Shown here one piece after another: positions 15,675 to 23,300 of a stretch of 23,870 bases of DNA. The stretch is from JAVJPJ01 sp040217295 (GTDB lineage: Bacteria > Pseudomonadota > Alphaproteobacteria > Rhodobacterales > Rhodobacteraceae). Where the stretch lies: positions 1 through 23,870 of the forward strand of contig CAYWTM010000043.1 in NCBI GenBank assembly GCA_964460185.1, given 5' to 3'. Numbering within the stretch: position 1 is the first letter of the stretch; the number at the start of each line of letters is the position of its first letter. A program made the translations under genes and the position numbers. Under the pieces are notes generated by a model. That model made no database searches, was not told where the DNA came from, and saw nothing but the letters and a program-made list of their open reading frames with translations.

Positions 15675-15756
15675 GGTCGGTCAAGCGGGCGCCCACCCAA
15701 GCCGTTCCCGCAGGGGCAAGGCGAGATCAAACCGGTCGGCGAAGCGTTCCTTGGGA

Positions 15757-16983
15757 TCAGCCCTTCAGCCGCCGGTTCCGTGCGGCCAGCAGTTTCAGGC
15801 GCAGCGCGTTCAACTGGATAAAGCCCTGTGCGTCGGTCTGGTCATACGCACCTGCGTCTTCTTCGAACGTCACATGAGCCTCGGAATAAAGCGAGTGATC
15901 CGACCAGCGCGCCACAGTGCGGGCCGAGCCCTTGTAGAGCTTGATGCGAACCGTGCCGGTGACATGCTCTTGCGACCGGTCGATCAGGGCCTGCAGCATC
16001 TCCCGTTCGGGTGAGAACCAGAACCCGTTGTAGATCAGTTCCGCATACCTGGGCATGATCGAATCCTTCAGGTGGCCGGCACCGGAATCGAGCGTGATCT
16101 GTTCGATGCCGCGATGCGCCTCCAGCAGGACCGTGCCGCCGGGTGTCTCGTAGACACCGCGGGATTTCATGCCGACAAACCGGTTTTCCACCAGGTCCAG
16201 GCGGCCAACGCCGTGCTTGCCACCCAACTCGTTCAGCCGGGTCAGGATCGTGGCAGGCGACATGGCCTCGCCGTTGATGGCGACGGCGTCACCCTTTTCA
16301 AAGGTGATTTCGACCATTTCCGGTGTATCGGGCGCGTCCTCGGGGTGGACAGTGCGCTGATATACGTAGTCGGGTGCCTCTTCGCCCGGATTTTCCAGGA
16401 CCTTGCCCTCGGACGAGGTGTGCAGAAGGTTCGCATCGACGCTGAATGGCGCTTCGCCGCGCTTGTCCTTGGCGATCGGGATCTGGTTCGCCTCGGCAAA
16501 TTCCAGCAGCTTGGTGCGGCTGCTCAGATCCCACTCCCGCCAGGGTGCGATCACCTTGATCTCGGGGTTGAGCGCATAGGCGCTGAGTTCGAACCGCACC
16601 TGGTCGTTCCCCTTGCCGGTTGCGCCGTGGCTGACCGCATCCGCGCCGGTCATGGCGGCGATTTCCACCAGCCGTTTCGAGATCAGCGGCCGCGCGATCG
16701 AGGTGCCAAGCAGGTAAAGCCCTTCGTAGAGGGCATTGGCACGGAACATCGGAAACACGAAGTCCCGGACGAATTCCTCGCGCAGGTCCTCGATATAGAT
16801 GTTTTCCGGCTTGATCCCCAGAAGCTCGGCCTTTTTCCGGGCCGGGTCGAGTTCTTCGCCCTGGCCCAGATCGGCGGTGAAGGTCACGACCTCGCAGCCA
16901 TATTCGGTCTGCAGCCATTTGAGGATGATCGAGGTGTCGAGGCCGCCGGAATAGGCAAGCACAACCTTCTTTGGCGCAGACAT
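15757..16983 (-). CDS. argG: argininosuccinate synthase ArgG
   Basis: 408 residues, normal for the family. It joins citrulline and aspartate with ATP to make argininosuccinate in arginine synthesis. The ATP-pyrophosphatase loop LAYSGGLDTS is at residues 9-18; DVFVFP-like FVRDFVFPMFRANALYEG and the SHGATGKGNDQVRFE motif follow. The start ATG at 16983 has CGGAG about 8 bases upstream and the protein begins directly with the first beta-strand of the fold. It is divergent from the membrane-protein gene at 17063, leaving 79 bases for both promoters. No terminator with a T-tract is visible after the stop. Confidence 0.97.
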   Translation of the reverse strand: MSAPKKVVLAYSGGLDTSIILKWLQTEYGCEVVTFTADLGQGEELDPARKKAELLGIKPENIYIEDLREEFVRDFVFPMFRANALYEGLYLLGTSIARPLISKRLVEIAAMTGADAVSHGATGKGNDQVRFELSAYALNPEIKVIAPWREWDLSSRTKLLEFAEANQIPIAKDKRGEAPFSVDANLLHTSSEGKVLENPGEEAPDYVYQRTVHPEDAPDTPEMVEITFEKGDAVAINGEAMSPATILTRLNELGGKHGVGRLDLVENRFVGMKSRGVYETPGGTVLLEAHRGIEQITLDSGAGHLKDSIMPRYAELIYNGFWFSPEREMLQALIDRSQEHVTGTVRIKLYKGSARTVARWSDHSLYSEAHVTFEEDAGAYDQTDAQGFIQLNALRLKLLAARNRRLKG

Positions 16984-17062
16984 GGGTGAACTCCGAGATG
17001 CATGGTTGACCGACGGCGCGATACCGGGTTTTCAGGGGCGGGGCAAGCGATCGGAGGGGTCA

Positions 17063-17818
17063 ATGGATTACGGGTATCAGGTTTTGCGCCACACGGTGCA
17101 GCAGGTTTTTGGAAATCTGGGGCAAGCCGCGCGCCTGACGCTGCCGCTGGTCATCATTCCAACAGCGTTTTTTCTGCTGACAAACCCCGTGGTCTTCACG
17201 GGCAACCAGATGGGCCAGCAGCCTGTGGATCCGCAATCGATCAGTTGGGGCCTGCTGCTGATCGGATTGCTCATGTCGCTTCTGTGTTGGTGCTGGGCCG
17301 CCGTGGTCTGGCACCGTTTCGTCCTGCTGGAGGAATACGCCGATGGGTTTCTGCCCCGCTGGCGAGGCGACCGCGTGTTCAGCTACCTGGGAAAGGCGTT
17401 GGTGGTCGGTCTCCTGGTCATTGGGGCGTCGCTGTTGATGGGGATTGGCATCGGCATTGTTCTCGCTGCCGTTCCGGTGCCGGCTGTGGGCATTATTCTG
17501 GGCTTTGGTCTCATATTCGGCGTGTCCTGGATTGCGACGCGGGTGGGGCTGATCCTGCCGGCGGCGGCAATCGGGGCTCCGCTGAAAGTGGGGGAAAGCT
17601 GGGATGCGACGGCGCCCGTTTCGGCACAGATCATCCTGCCGATCTTCGTGATCGCGATCGTGGGCGCGCTGGCCTCGCAGGTGATGATCCTGATCTTCGG
17701 CGCGACGATGCTTGGCGCGATTGCGTCAGTCGCGGTCAGCTGGCTGCAACTGCTGGTCAACCTGGCCCTCATGACGACGCTTTACGGCAATCTTGTCGAG
17801 GGGCGGCAATTGAACTGA
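17063..17818 (+). CDS. multi-pass membrane protein of unknown function
   Basis: 251 residues, with about six hydrophobic segments: around residues 26-42, 62-85, 112-136, 138-160, 185-210 and 214-238. The N-terminal 25 residues are cytosolic-looking (DYGYQVLRHTVQQVFGN), and an EEYADGFLPRWRGDRVFSYL loop joins helices 2 and 3. No catalytic or transport motif is seen. The ATG at 17063 has a strong GGAGGGG 4 bases upstream; an in-frame upstream ATG at 16982 overlaps argG and is not used. The gene lies 39 bases before ilvA on the same strand, so co-transcription with ilvA is likely. Confidence 0.8.
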   Translation: MDYGYQVLRHTVQQVFGNLGQAARLTLPLVIIPTAFFLLTNPVVFTGNQMGQQPVDPQSISWGLLLIGLLMSLLCWCWAAVVWHRFVLLEEYADGFLPRWRGDRVFSYLGKALVVGLLVIGASLLMGIGIGIVLAAVPVPAVGIILGFGLIFGVSWIATRVGLILPAAAIGAPLKVGESWDATAPVSAQIILPIFVIAIVGALASQVMILIFGATMLGAIASVAVSWLQLLVNLALMTTLYGNLVEGRQLN

Positions 17819-17857
17819 TGCTGGACAGGGGCGCGGCGATCGGGCAGGGCAAGGCCC

Positions 17858-19105
17858 ATGAATGATTTTGCCAATGACGCCTGGGCGGCGACCCGCGCCT
17901 TGCGAGACCTGTTCCCGCCGACCCCGTTGCAGCGGAATGCCCATCTGTCCGACAGGTTCGGCGCGGATATCTGGCTCAAGCGCGAAGACCTGAGCCCCGT
18001 GCGGTCGTACAAGTTGCGCGGTGCTTTCAATGCAATGCGCAAGGTGCGCGCCACCCAGCCGGACGCCGACCGTTTCGTGTGTGCAAGTGCCGGAAACCAC
18101 GCGCAGGGCGTGGCGTTTGTATGCGCGCATTTCGGGGTCAAGGGACGGATCTACATGCCCGTCACCACGCCGGAACAGAAGATCCTCAAGACAAAGACCT
18201 TTGGTGGCGACGCGATCGAGATCGAACTGGTTGGCGATTTCTTCGATGAGACCCTGGCCGCGGCCAAGACCCATTGCGCGGCGTCAGGGGCGCATTTCCT
18301 GTCACCCTTCGATGATCCCGATGTGATCGAGGGGCAGGCCTCCGTCGCGGTGGAAATGATCGAAGAAATGGGGCGCGCGCCCGACAGGCTGATCCTGCCG
18401 GTGGGGGGCGGGGGGCTGTCGGCCGGCATGATGTCATTTCTGGAGGCCATCGGGGCAGACACCCATGTGACGCTGGTAGAACCCGCAGGCGGCGCCAGCC
18501 TGAGTGCCGCGTTGCGCACCGGTGCGCCGCAGACCATCCCGATCACCGATACCTTCGTGGATGGCGCCGCCGTTGCGCGGATCGGCGACCGCACGTTCGA
18601 GGTGTTACGACGCGTCGCGCCCATCGATGTGAAGATCGCGCCGGAAAACCGGATCTGCGTGACAATCCAGGAGATGTTGAACCTCGAGGGCATCGTGCTG
18701 GAACCGGCAGGCGCCCTGTCCATCGATGTACTGGAAGAGATGCGTGACGAGATTGCGGGGCAGACCGTGGTCTGCGTCACCTCGGGCGGGAATTTCGATT
18801 TCGAACGCCTGCCGGAGGTCAAGGAGCGCGCACAGAACTGGCAGGGCTTGAAGAAGTATTTTATCCTGCGCCTGCCGCAGCGGCCCGGCGCGTTGCGCGA
18901 TTTCCTGGACCTGATGGGCCCTGACGACAACATCACCCGGTTTGAATACCTCAAGAAGAATTCGCGCAATTTCGGGTCGGTCCTGATCGGAATCGAATCG
19001 AAGGATGCCGGGAATTTCGCAGCGATGGAGGCACGCGTGACCGGGCGCGGCTTTGGGTTCCGCGACATCACGCAAGATGAAGTTCTGGCTGATTTCCTGA
19101 TCTGA
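17858..19105 (+). CDS. ilvA: threonine ammonia-lyase (threonine dehydratase) IlvA
   Basis: 415 residues, the shorter form with one regulatory domain. It converts threonine to 2-oxobutanoate, the first step of isoleucine synthesis, with PLP. Lys52 in VRSYKLRGAFN is the Schiff-base lysine; ASAGNHAQG binds the substrate, and PVGGGGLSAGM is the PLP-phosphate loop. The C-terminal about 85 residues (KYFILRLPQRPGALRDFLD onward) form the ACT-like domain that normally senses isoleucine/valine. The ribosome binding site is modest (AGGGCAAGG). Its product feeds the pathway that includes IlvD, encoded about 11 kb away on the same strand but in a separate unit. It ends 9 bases short of the convergent Hpt gene. 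Confidence 0.95.
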   Translation: MNDFANDAWAATRALRDLFPPTPLQRNAHLSDRFGADIWLKREDLSPVRSYKLRGAFNAMRKVRATQPDADRFVCASAGNHAQGVAFVCAHFGVKGRIYMPVTTPEQKILKTKTFGGDAIEIELVGDFFDETLAAAKTHCAASGAHFLSPFDDPDVIEGQASVAVEMIEEMGRAPDRLILPVGGGGLSAGMMSFLEAIGADTHVTLVEPAGGASLSAALRTGAPQTIPITDTFVDGAAVARIGDRTFEVLRRVAPIDVKIAPENRICVTIQEMLNLEGIVLEPAGALSIDVLEEMRDEIAGQTVVCVTSGGNFDFERLPEVKERAQNWQGLKKYFILRLPQRPGALRDFLDLMGPDDNITRFEYLKKNSRNFGSVLIGIESKDAGNFAAMEARVTGRGFGFRDITQDEVLADFLI

Positions 19106-19114
19106 CGGGCTGCC

Positions 19115-19441
19115 TCAGGCCGCTGTCAATTCGGGAACCTTTTCCGCGGCCGACGCGAGAGATTGGGAAAAGCACGAATGAATTGCCGAAACATCAGGTA
19201 TGTGCCCCGATTTTGCGGCCTGCTCGGCGGTGTCGCACATCGCGGCCAACGCCACAAAACCCAGATTGGCGGCGCTGCCACGCAAGCAATGGAAATCCGC
19301 TGCGCGCGCTGCTGACGGATCAGCCACAAGCCCGTTCAGGTGTTCGCTGATCTCGGACACGAAGAGAAAGGCGACATCGGCAAAGTCCTCCTCACCGATA
19401 TCGGTGCGCAGTTCAGTCAGGCGGTCCCAATCGATCAGCAT
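19115..19441 (-). CDS. histidine-phosphotransfer (Hpt) domain protein
   Basis: 108 residues, a single four-helix Hpt domain. H51 lies in DFHCLRGSAANLGF, the H-x-L-(K/R)-G-S-A-x-x-x-G signature of the phosphorylatable histidine. No other domain is present, so it should relay phosphate between a hybrid kinase and a response regulator. The ATG at 19441 has GGAGAG 9 bases upstream; a GTG 27 bases further up is possible. It is divergent from the response regulator/PP2C gene (157 bases between starts), which is the obvious candidate partner. It is convergent with ilvA. Confidence 0.88.
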   Translation of the reverse strand: MLIDWDRLTELRTDIGEEDFADVAFLFVSEISEHLNGLVADPSAARAADFHCLRGSAANLGFVALAAMCDTAEQAAKSGHIPDVSAIHSCFSQSLASAAEKVPELTAA

Positions 19442-19598
19442 GGCCCAAGTCTCTCCAGGTTCCTGCACCGGGAGTAGGACCTGGCCGTTAACGAAGCGTT
19501 GCCTGTCTCGACCAGATCGATAGGATTTTCCGGTTCATGTCCCGTTAAGCGTTCGAATGCCATGCAGGGGCCCGACTCGGAGATGGACGCAGGCGCTG

Positions 19599-20888
19599 AT
19601 GCAACACACCCAAACCTCGCTGCTGACGGCATTGGTTGAACCTGTGGGTCCGAAACCGGCTGCGCCGGAATGTGTTCTGGTCGTCGATGACAGTCATGCG
19701 CAGCGGCGGATGCTGGCCGCGCTTCTCAGGAAATGGGGGCATGAGGTCGTCGATTGCGACAACGCGGTCGATGCATTGCTGATCGCACAGGATCCGGCGA
19801 TTGGCCTGATCATAAGCGACTGGATGATGCCGGGCATGAACGGTCTGGAATTCTGCCGCGCGCTGCGGGCCTCTCGCCGGGAAGGGTACGCCTATTTTCT
19901 CCTGCTGACCTCCAATTCCGAAAGGAACGCACTCGCCGAAGGGCTGGAGGCGGGGGCCGACGATTTCCTGAACAAGCCCGTGCGTGCCCCGGAATTGCGT
20001 GCGCGGCTTCAGGCGGGGGCCCGTATTGTCGCCATGCAGCGCGAGGTGGTGGAAAAGAACCGGCTTCTGACCTCGGCGCTGGGTGAGATCAGGTCGCTTT
20101 ACGCAGCCCTCGACCAGGACCTGGATGAGGCCAAACGCCTTCAGCATGAACAGATGCAGGATTGGTTTCGCAGATTTGGGAATTTCGAGGTGTCGCTTTG
20201 GCTCAAGGCCTCCGGGCCGGTCGGGGGCGACATGATGGGGTGTTTTCCGGTCAATACGGACGTCATCGGCGCGTTCAGCCTGGACGTGTCGGGGCATGGC
20301 GTGGCCTCGGCCATGATCGCGGCGCGGGTGGCTGGTATTCTCAGCGCCGCGACCCCGGATCAGAACATCGCGCTTGCCCGGCGCGAGGATGGAAGCCTTT
20401 GCGCCCTGTCGCCGGACATGGCGGCGGCACGCCTGAACAAGATGATCCTCAGGGAACTGAGGGGTGATCGCTATTTCACGATGTGTCTTGGATTTCTGAA
20501 CCGCACGAATGGCAGGATGCGCCTGGTTCAGGCGGGGCATCCCTATCCGATGATGCTGCGCGCCGACGGAGAGGTCGATATCCTGGGCGCGGGCGGTTTG
20601 CCGATCGGGTTGGTGGCCGAGGCACGGTATTCCAGTTTCGACATCACCCTGAACCCCGGTGATCGGTTGCTGATCTATTCGGACGGGTTGACCGAATGCC
20701 CAAATCCCGAAGGGGAATGGCTTGACGAAGACGGGTTGTCACGTCTGATGCAGGGTGCCCGCCATCTGCATGGCCCTGATTTTCTGGACGCCCTGAACAA
20801 GGGGCTGTTGGATTTTGCCGGTACCGATACGTTTCCCGATGATGCCTCGGCGCTGCTCATCGAATACACGGTGCCGGATGCGGCCTAG
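19599..20888 (+). CDS. response regulator with C-terminal PP2C/SpoIIE-type phosphatase
   Basis: 429 residues. Residues of about 25-140 form a receiver domain: acidic pair D30/D31 in VLVVDDS, phospho-acceptor D74 in IISDWMMPGMNG, T104 and K126 in NKPVRAPEL. A linker of about 40 residues (EKNRLLTSALGEIRSLYAAL onward) is a likely coiled coil. The RsbU/SpoIIE phosphatase domain follows, with metal-binding D211 (VGGDMMG) and D229 (LDVSGHGVASAM), and the terminal FPDDASALLIEY. Such proteins dephosphorylate anti-sigma-factor antagonists in partner-switching stress pathways. The target here is not encoded nearby. The ATG at 19599 is chosen by domain layout and not by a clear ribosome binding site; the frame is open 14 codons further up. 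It overlaps the convergent Nudix gene by 4 bases. Confidence 0.9.
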   Translation: MQHTQTSLLTALVEPVGPKPAAPECVLVVDDSHAQRRMLAALLRKWGHEVVDCDNAVDALLIAQDPAIGLIISDWMMPGMNGLEFCRALRASRREGYAYFLLLTSNSERNALAEGLEAGADDFLNKPVRAPELRARLQAGARIVAMQREVVEKNRLLTSALGEIRSLYAALDQDLDEAKRLQHEQMQDWFRRFGNFEVSLWLKASGPVGGDMMGCFPVNTDVIGAFSLDVSGHGVASAMIAARVAGILSAATPDQNIALARREDGSLCALSPDMAAARLNKMILRELRGDRYFTMCLGFLNRTNGRMRLVQAGHPYPMMLRADGEVDILGAGGLPIGLVAEARYSSFDITLNPGDRLLIYSDGLTECPNPEGEWLDEDGLSRLMQGARHLHGPDFLDALNKGLLDFAGTDTFPDDASALLIEYTVPDAA

Positions 20889-21334
20889 CGTCGGCGCCCG
20901 GCGATCACCTGTTGCACGAAGAACCGATCTCCCGAGACGGCAAGTTTTTCTGCCGCGACCGCCCAGGGAAGAAACACGGCCGAATGGCCGGGCTCGGTGG
21001 GGGCAGCCCGCTTCAGGCCGATTCGAGCGGTGTAGATGTGGCAAAGCTTTTGCGCATGGAGGTCATATTCCGGCATGTAGGTGTATCGGTGAAACATACC
21101 CAGGCGGCGCGGCGAATGGATGACGTAGCCGGTTTCTTCCATCACCTCTCGCGCCAGGGCAGTCAAAGGGGATTCGCCCGCATCGACACCCCCGCCGGGC
21201 AGTTGCAGTTCGGGCCATGGTCTTTCCTGGAACGTGGCAAGAATGCCGTCGCCCGCATCGATGATCGCGTAGACGCCGGCGCGCGGAGTGTATCTGCGCC
21301 CCGGTTCGGGACGATTTCCAAAACGGCGGTTCAT
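20885..21334 (-). CDS. Nudix hydrolase
   Basis: 149 residues. The Nudix box is complete: GGGVDAGESPLTALAREVMEETGYV, that is G-x5-E-x7-REV-x-EE-x-G-Y, with Glu ligands for Mg2+. Substrates of the family are nucleoside diphosphates linked to another moiety; nothing here tells which. The N-terminus is Arg-rich (MNRRFGNRPEPGRRY). The ATG at 21334 has CAGGAG 7 bases upstream; the longer open frame would overlap the divergent kdsD gene and is rejected. It shares a 96-base divergent promoter region with kdsD and ends tail-to-tail with the PP2C gene. Confidence 0.9.
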   Translation of the reverse strand: MNRRFGNRPEPGRRYTPRAGVYAIIDAGDGILATFQERPWPELQLPGGGVDAGESPLTALAREVMEETGYVIHSPRRLGMFHRYTYMPEYDLHAQKLCHIYTARIGLKRAAPTEPGHSAVFLPWAVAAEKLAVSGDRFFVQQVIAGRRR

Positions 21335-21430
21335 GGCACGCTCCTGTTGCTGCGTCCCTTCTGCCAGAGCGCGCGGCCGGTGAAAACCGCCCCTCTCGCC
21401 AAGGCGCGCTGGCTGGGCTAAGGGACGCGT

Positions 21431-22396
21431 ATGACCGATCAAGACAAAGACGCCATTCGCGCCACGGCTGCCCGCGTTCTTCGCATCGAAGGTTCAGCCG
21501 TCACCGCCATGGCCGATGCGCTGCCCGCCGATTTCGAATCGGCGGTCGAAGCGGTGCTTGCGACCAAGGGCAGGGTGATCCTGTCGGGCATCGGCAAGTC
21601 GGGACATATCGCGCGAAAGATCAGCTCGACCTTCGCATCGACCGGGACGCCATCGGCCTTTGTTCATCCGGCCGAGGCAAGCCACGGCGATCTTGGCATG
21701 GTCACACCGGGTGATCTGACGATCCTGATCTCGAATTCCGGTGAAACGGCCGAACTGCGCGACATGGTCGCCCATGTGGCGCGGTTTCAGATCCCCATGA
21801 TCGCGATCTCGGGCAAGCAGGACAGCACCTTGATGCGTGCCGCCGATTACCGGCTGGCCCTGCCCGATGCGCCCGAGGCCTGCGTGATCGGGATGGCGCC
21901 CACCACCTCGACGACCCTGACGCTGGCGCTGGGGGATGCCTTGGCCGTCGCAGCGATGGAGCGGCGCGGGTTCTTGCCCGAAAATTTCCGCACCTTCCAT
22001 CCCGGCGGCAAGCTGGGCGCGCAACTGTCCAAGGTGGCGCAACTGATGCATTTTGGCGAGGCGCTGCCATTGGTGGATGTCGATGCACCGATGGCCGACA
22101 CGCTGATCGTCATGAGCGAGAAAAGCTTTGGCATCGCCGGTGTCGTCGAAAACGGCCGGCTCGTCGGCGTGATTTCCGATGGCGATCTGCGGCGCAACAT
22201 CGCCGATTTGATGGATCACACTGCCGGAAAGGTCGCCACGCGCAATCCGCGCGTCATCGGCGCCGATGATCTGGCGGCCGAGGCCATGGCCGTGATGTCG
22301 TCCAACCGCATCACTGCGCTGTTCGTGGTCGATCACGCCGGGCATCCCGTCGGCCTGCTGCATCTGCACGACTGCCTGCGCGCCGGTCTGGCCTGA
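21431..22396 (+). CDS. kdsD: D-arabinose-5-phosphate isomerase (KdsD/KpsF/GutQ family)
   Basis: 321 residues. It interconverts ribulose-5-phosphate and arabinose-5-phosphate, the first step to Kdo for lipopolysaccharide or capsule. The SIS domain (about 35-170) carries SGIGKSGHIARK at 52-63, the HPAEASHGDLGM loop with the catalytic-site His, and SNSGET at 101-106. Two CBS domains follow (about 200-320), e.g. FGIAGVVENGRLVGVISDGDLRR. AAGGGA lies 7 bases before the ATG. Sugar-nucleotide genes at both ends of the window (1-511, 23301-23870) fit an envelope-polysaccharide neighbourhood, although they are not in one operon with it. Two hairpins follow the stop. Confidence 0.93.
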   Translation: MTDQDKDAIRATAARVLRIEGSAVTAMADALPADFESAVEAVLATKGRVILSGIGKSGHIARKISSTFASTGTPSAFVHPAEASHGDLGMVTPGDLTILISNSGETAELRDMVAHVARFQIPMIAISGKQDSTLMRAADYRLALPDAPEACVIGMAPTTSTTLTLALGDALAVAAMERRGFLPENFRTFHPGGKLGAQLSKVAQLMHFGEALPLVDVDAPMADTLIVMSEKSFGIAGVVENGRLVGVISDGDLRRNIADLMDHTAGKVATRNPRVIGADDLAAEAMAVMSSNRITALFVVDHAGHPVGLLHLHDCLRAGLA

Positions 22397-22405
22397 CAAG
22401 ACCAA

Positions 22406-22435
22406 ACGGCCCCGCCCTGGGGAAGGCGAGGCCGT
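22406..22435 (+). terminator. hairpin directly after kdsD
   Basis: ACGGCCCCGCC (22406-22416) pairs with GGCGAGGCCGT (22425-22435): 11 positions with a single mismatch and an 8-base loop, starting 10 bases after the stop. No T-tract follows, so efficiency as an intrinsic terminator is uncertain. Confidence 0.5.
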
Positions 22436-22439
22436 GACG

Positions 22440-22470
22440 GGCGCTGGCGTTTTGGAGGCGGACCAGCGCC
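22440..22470. terminator. second hairpin between kdsD and the small secreted-peptide gene
   Basis: GGCGCTGG (22440-22447) and CCAGCGCC (22463-22470) form a perfect 8-bp stem with a 15-base loop. It lies between the convergent kdsD and the 57-residue gene and could serve as 3' end for either. Confidence 0.45.
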
Positions 22471-22502
22471 GGGGCAGGTGTGTTCACGTCAGCCGGTCCG
22501 GA

Positions 22503-22676
22503 TCATTCCGCTGCCAGCATTGCGAAAATCTCGGCCGCGCGGGGAGAGTGGACACCATCACTGGTGACAACGGGTGCGCTTCGGTCCGAAACCGTCACAT
22601 CAAGCGTCGGCGGAGATGCCAAAGCCGGGGCGGAGATGGAAGCGGTCAGCAGCGCGATAAGTGCAATACGTTTCAT
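22503..22676 (-). CDS. 57-residue secreted peptide, unknown function
   Basis: The protein begins MKRIALIALLTASISAPALA, a textbook Sec signal with cleavage after ALA at residue 20, and the start has AAGGA 8 bases upstream. The mature peptide is only about 37 residues, without Cys: SPPTLDVTVSDRSAPVV, then a helical end HSPRAAEIFAMLAAE. It is too small for many gene finders. No family is recognised. It is convergent with kdsD and lies downstream of the cupin and epimerase genes on the same strand, but 212 bases away from the cupin, so it probably has its own promoter. Confidence 0.65.
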   Translation of the reverse strand: MKRIALIALLTASISAPALASPPTLDVTVSDRSAPVVTSDGVHSPRAAEIFAMLAAE

Positions 22677-22824
22677 CTGCTTGTCCTTTCCAGGTCAAAG
22701 GGGGGCGAACCGTTCGGGTCCGTCATGACTGCTAGATGAGCGCTTTGCTGCCTCACTTCAATTCACGTAACGGGGACAAGTTGGGAAAGTTCGTGCATCT
22801 GCGCACAGCAATGACGCCGGATTG

Positions 22825-22851
22825 CACGCCTTACACGGTGGCGTGTCTTTT
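22825..22851 (+). terminator. intrinsic-terminator-like hairpin with T-tract
   Basis: CACGCC (22825-22830), a 9-base loop and GGCGTG (22840-22845) are followed directly by TCTTTT. Polarity is plus strand, yet the nearest upstream plus-strand gene, kdsD, ends 430 bases earlier behind its own hairpins. For the minus-strand cupin gene ending at 22889 it would lack a T-tract. Confidence 0.45.
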
Positions 22852-22888
22852 CCCCACGCTGTCGTGTTGAGAAACGCCGGTTTACCTT

Positions 22889-23284
22889 TCAGCCCAGGTA
22901 GTCTGCATCCGAGACGGGTTCGGCCCAATCGGCTGTTGCGCCGTTGTCGGCCTCCTGCACGGCGATATGAACCATGGCCGATCCGTCCGTCGCACCGTGC
23001 CAGTGGCGCTCACCCGGCGGGATCCAGACCACATCGCCGGGGCGGATCGTGTTCTTCACCTCTCCCTCGGTTTGCGCCCATCCTTCGCCTTCGATCACGA
23101 ACAGCATCTGCCCAAGCGGATGCGTGTGCCAGTTTGTCCGTGCGCCAGGCTGAAATGTCACCCGGACCGATTGGGCGCGCGAGGGCTCGGTCGCCTTGTG
23201 CAACTGTTCCATCATCACGGTTCCGATGAAGTAGTCGGCGGGGGCCGGTCCGCTGGAAATCTGGGCCTTGGGCGTCACTTTCAT
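22889..23284 (-). CDS. small cupin, hydroxynitrile-lyase-like
   Basis: 131 residues, one cupin barrel. Metal ligands are H53 and H55 (NWHTHPLGQ), Q59 and H94 (PPGERHWHGA). This is the same ligand set, numbering and length that I remember for the manganese cupin (R)-hydroxynitrile lyase of Granulicella tundricola; that the natural role is cyanohydrin cleavage is not established for relatives. The ATG at 23290 abuts GGGAG with no spacing, whereas the ATG at 23284 has the same GGGAG 6 bases upstream, so the shorter form starting MKVTPK is used. It starts 16 bases after the epimerase stop and is probably co-transcribed with it. Confidence 0.85.
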   Translation of the reverse strand: MKVTPKAQISSGPAPADYFIGTVMMEQLHKATEPSRAQSVRVTFQPGARTNWHTHPLGQMLFVIEGEGWAQTEGEVKNTIRPGDVVWIPPGERHWHGATDGSAMVHIAVQEADNGATADWAEPVSDADYLG

Positions 23285-23300
23285 CGGCATCTCCCGTGTG

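Larger units (their letters stand above)
14926..15756. other. 831-base stretch: operon promoter plus decayed sequence
   Basis: From left to right it holds the zinc-operon leader (14926-15012), the promoter/Zur-like site (15013-15041), a 40-residue minus-strand frame (15070-15192), an AT-rich patch near 15255-15330 with a GCGAAA-GCAA-TTTCGC hairpin at 15306-15321, a broken membrane-protein gene (15386-15666), and a 10-bp inverted repeat (15638-15674). Nothing reads as an intact conserved gene. The base composition between about 15190 and 15480 is visibly less GC-rich than in the neighbouring genes. Confidence 0.6.
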
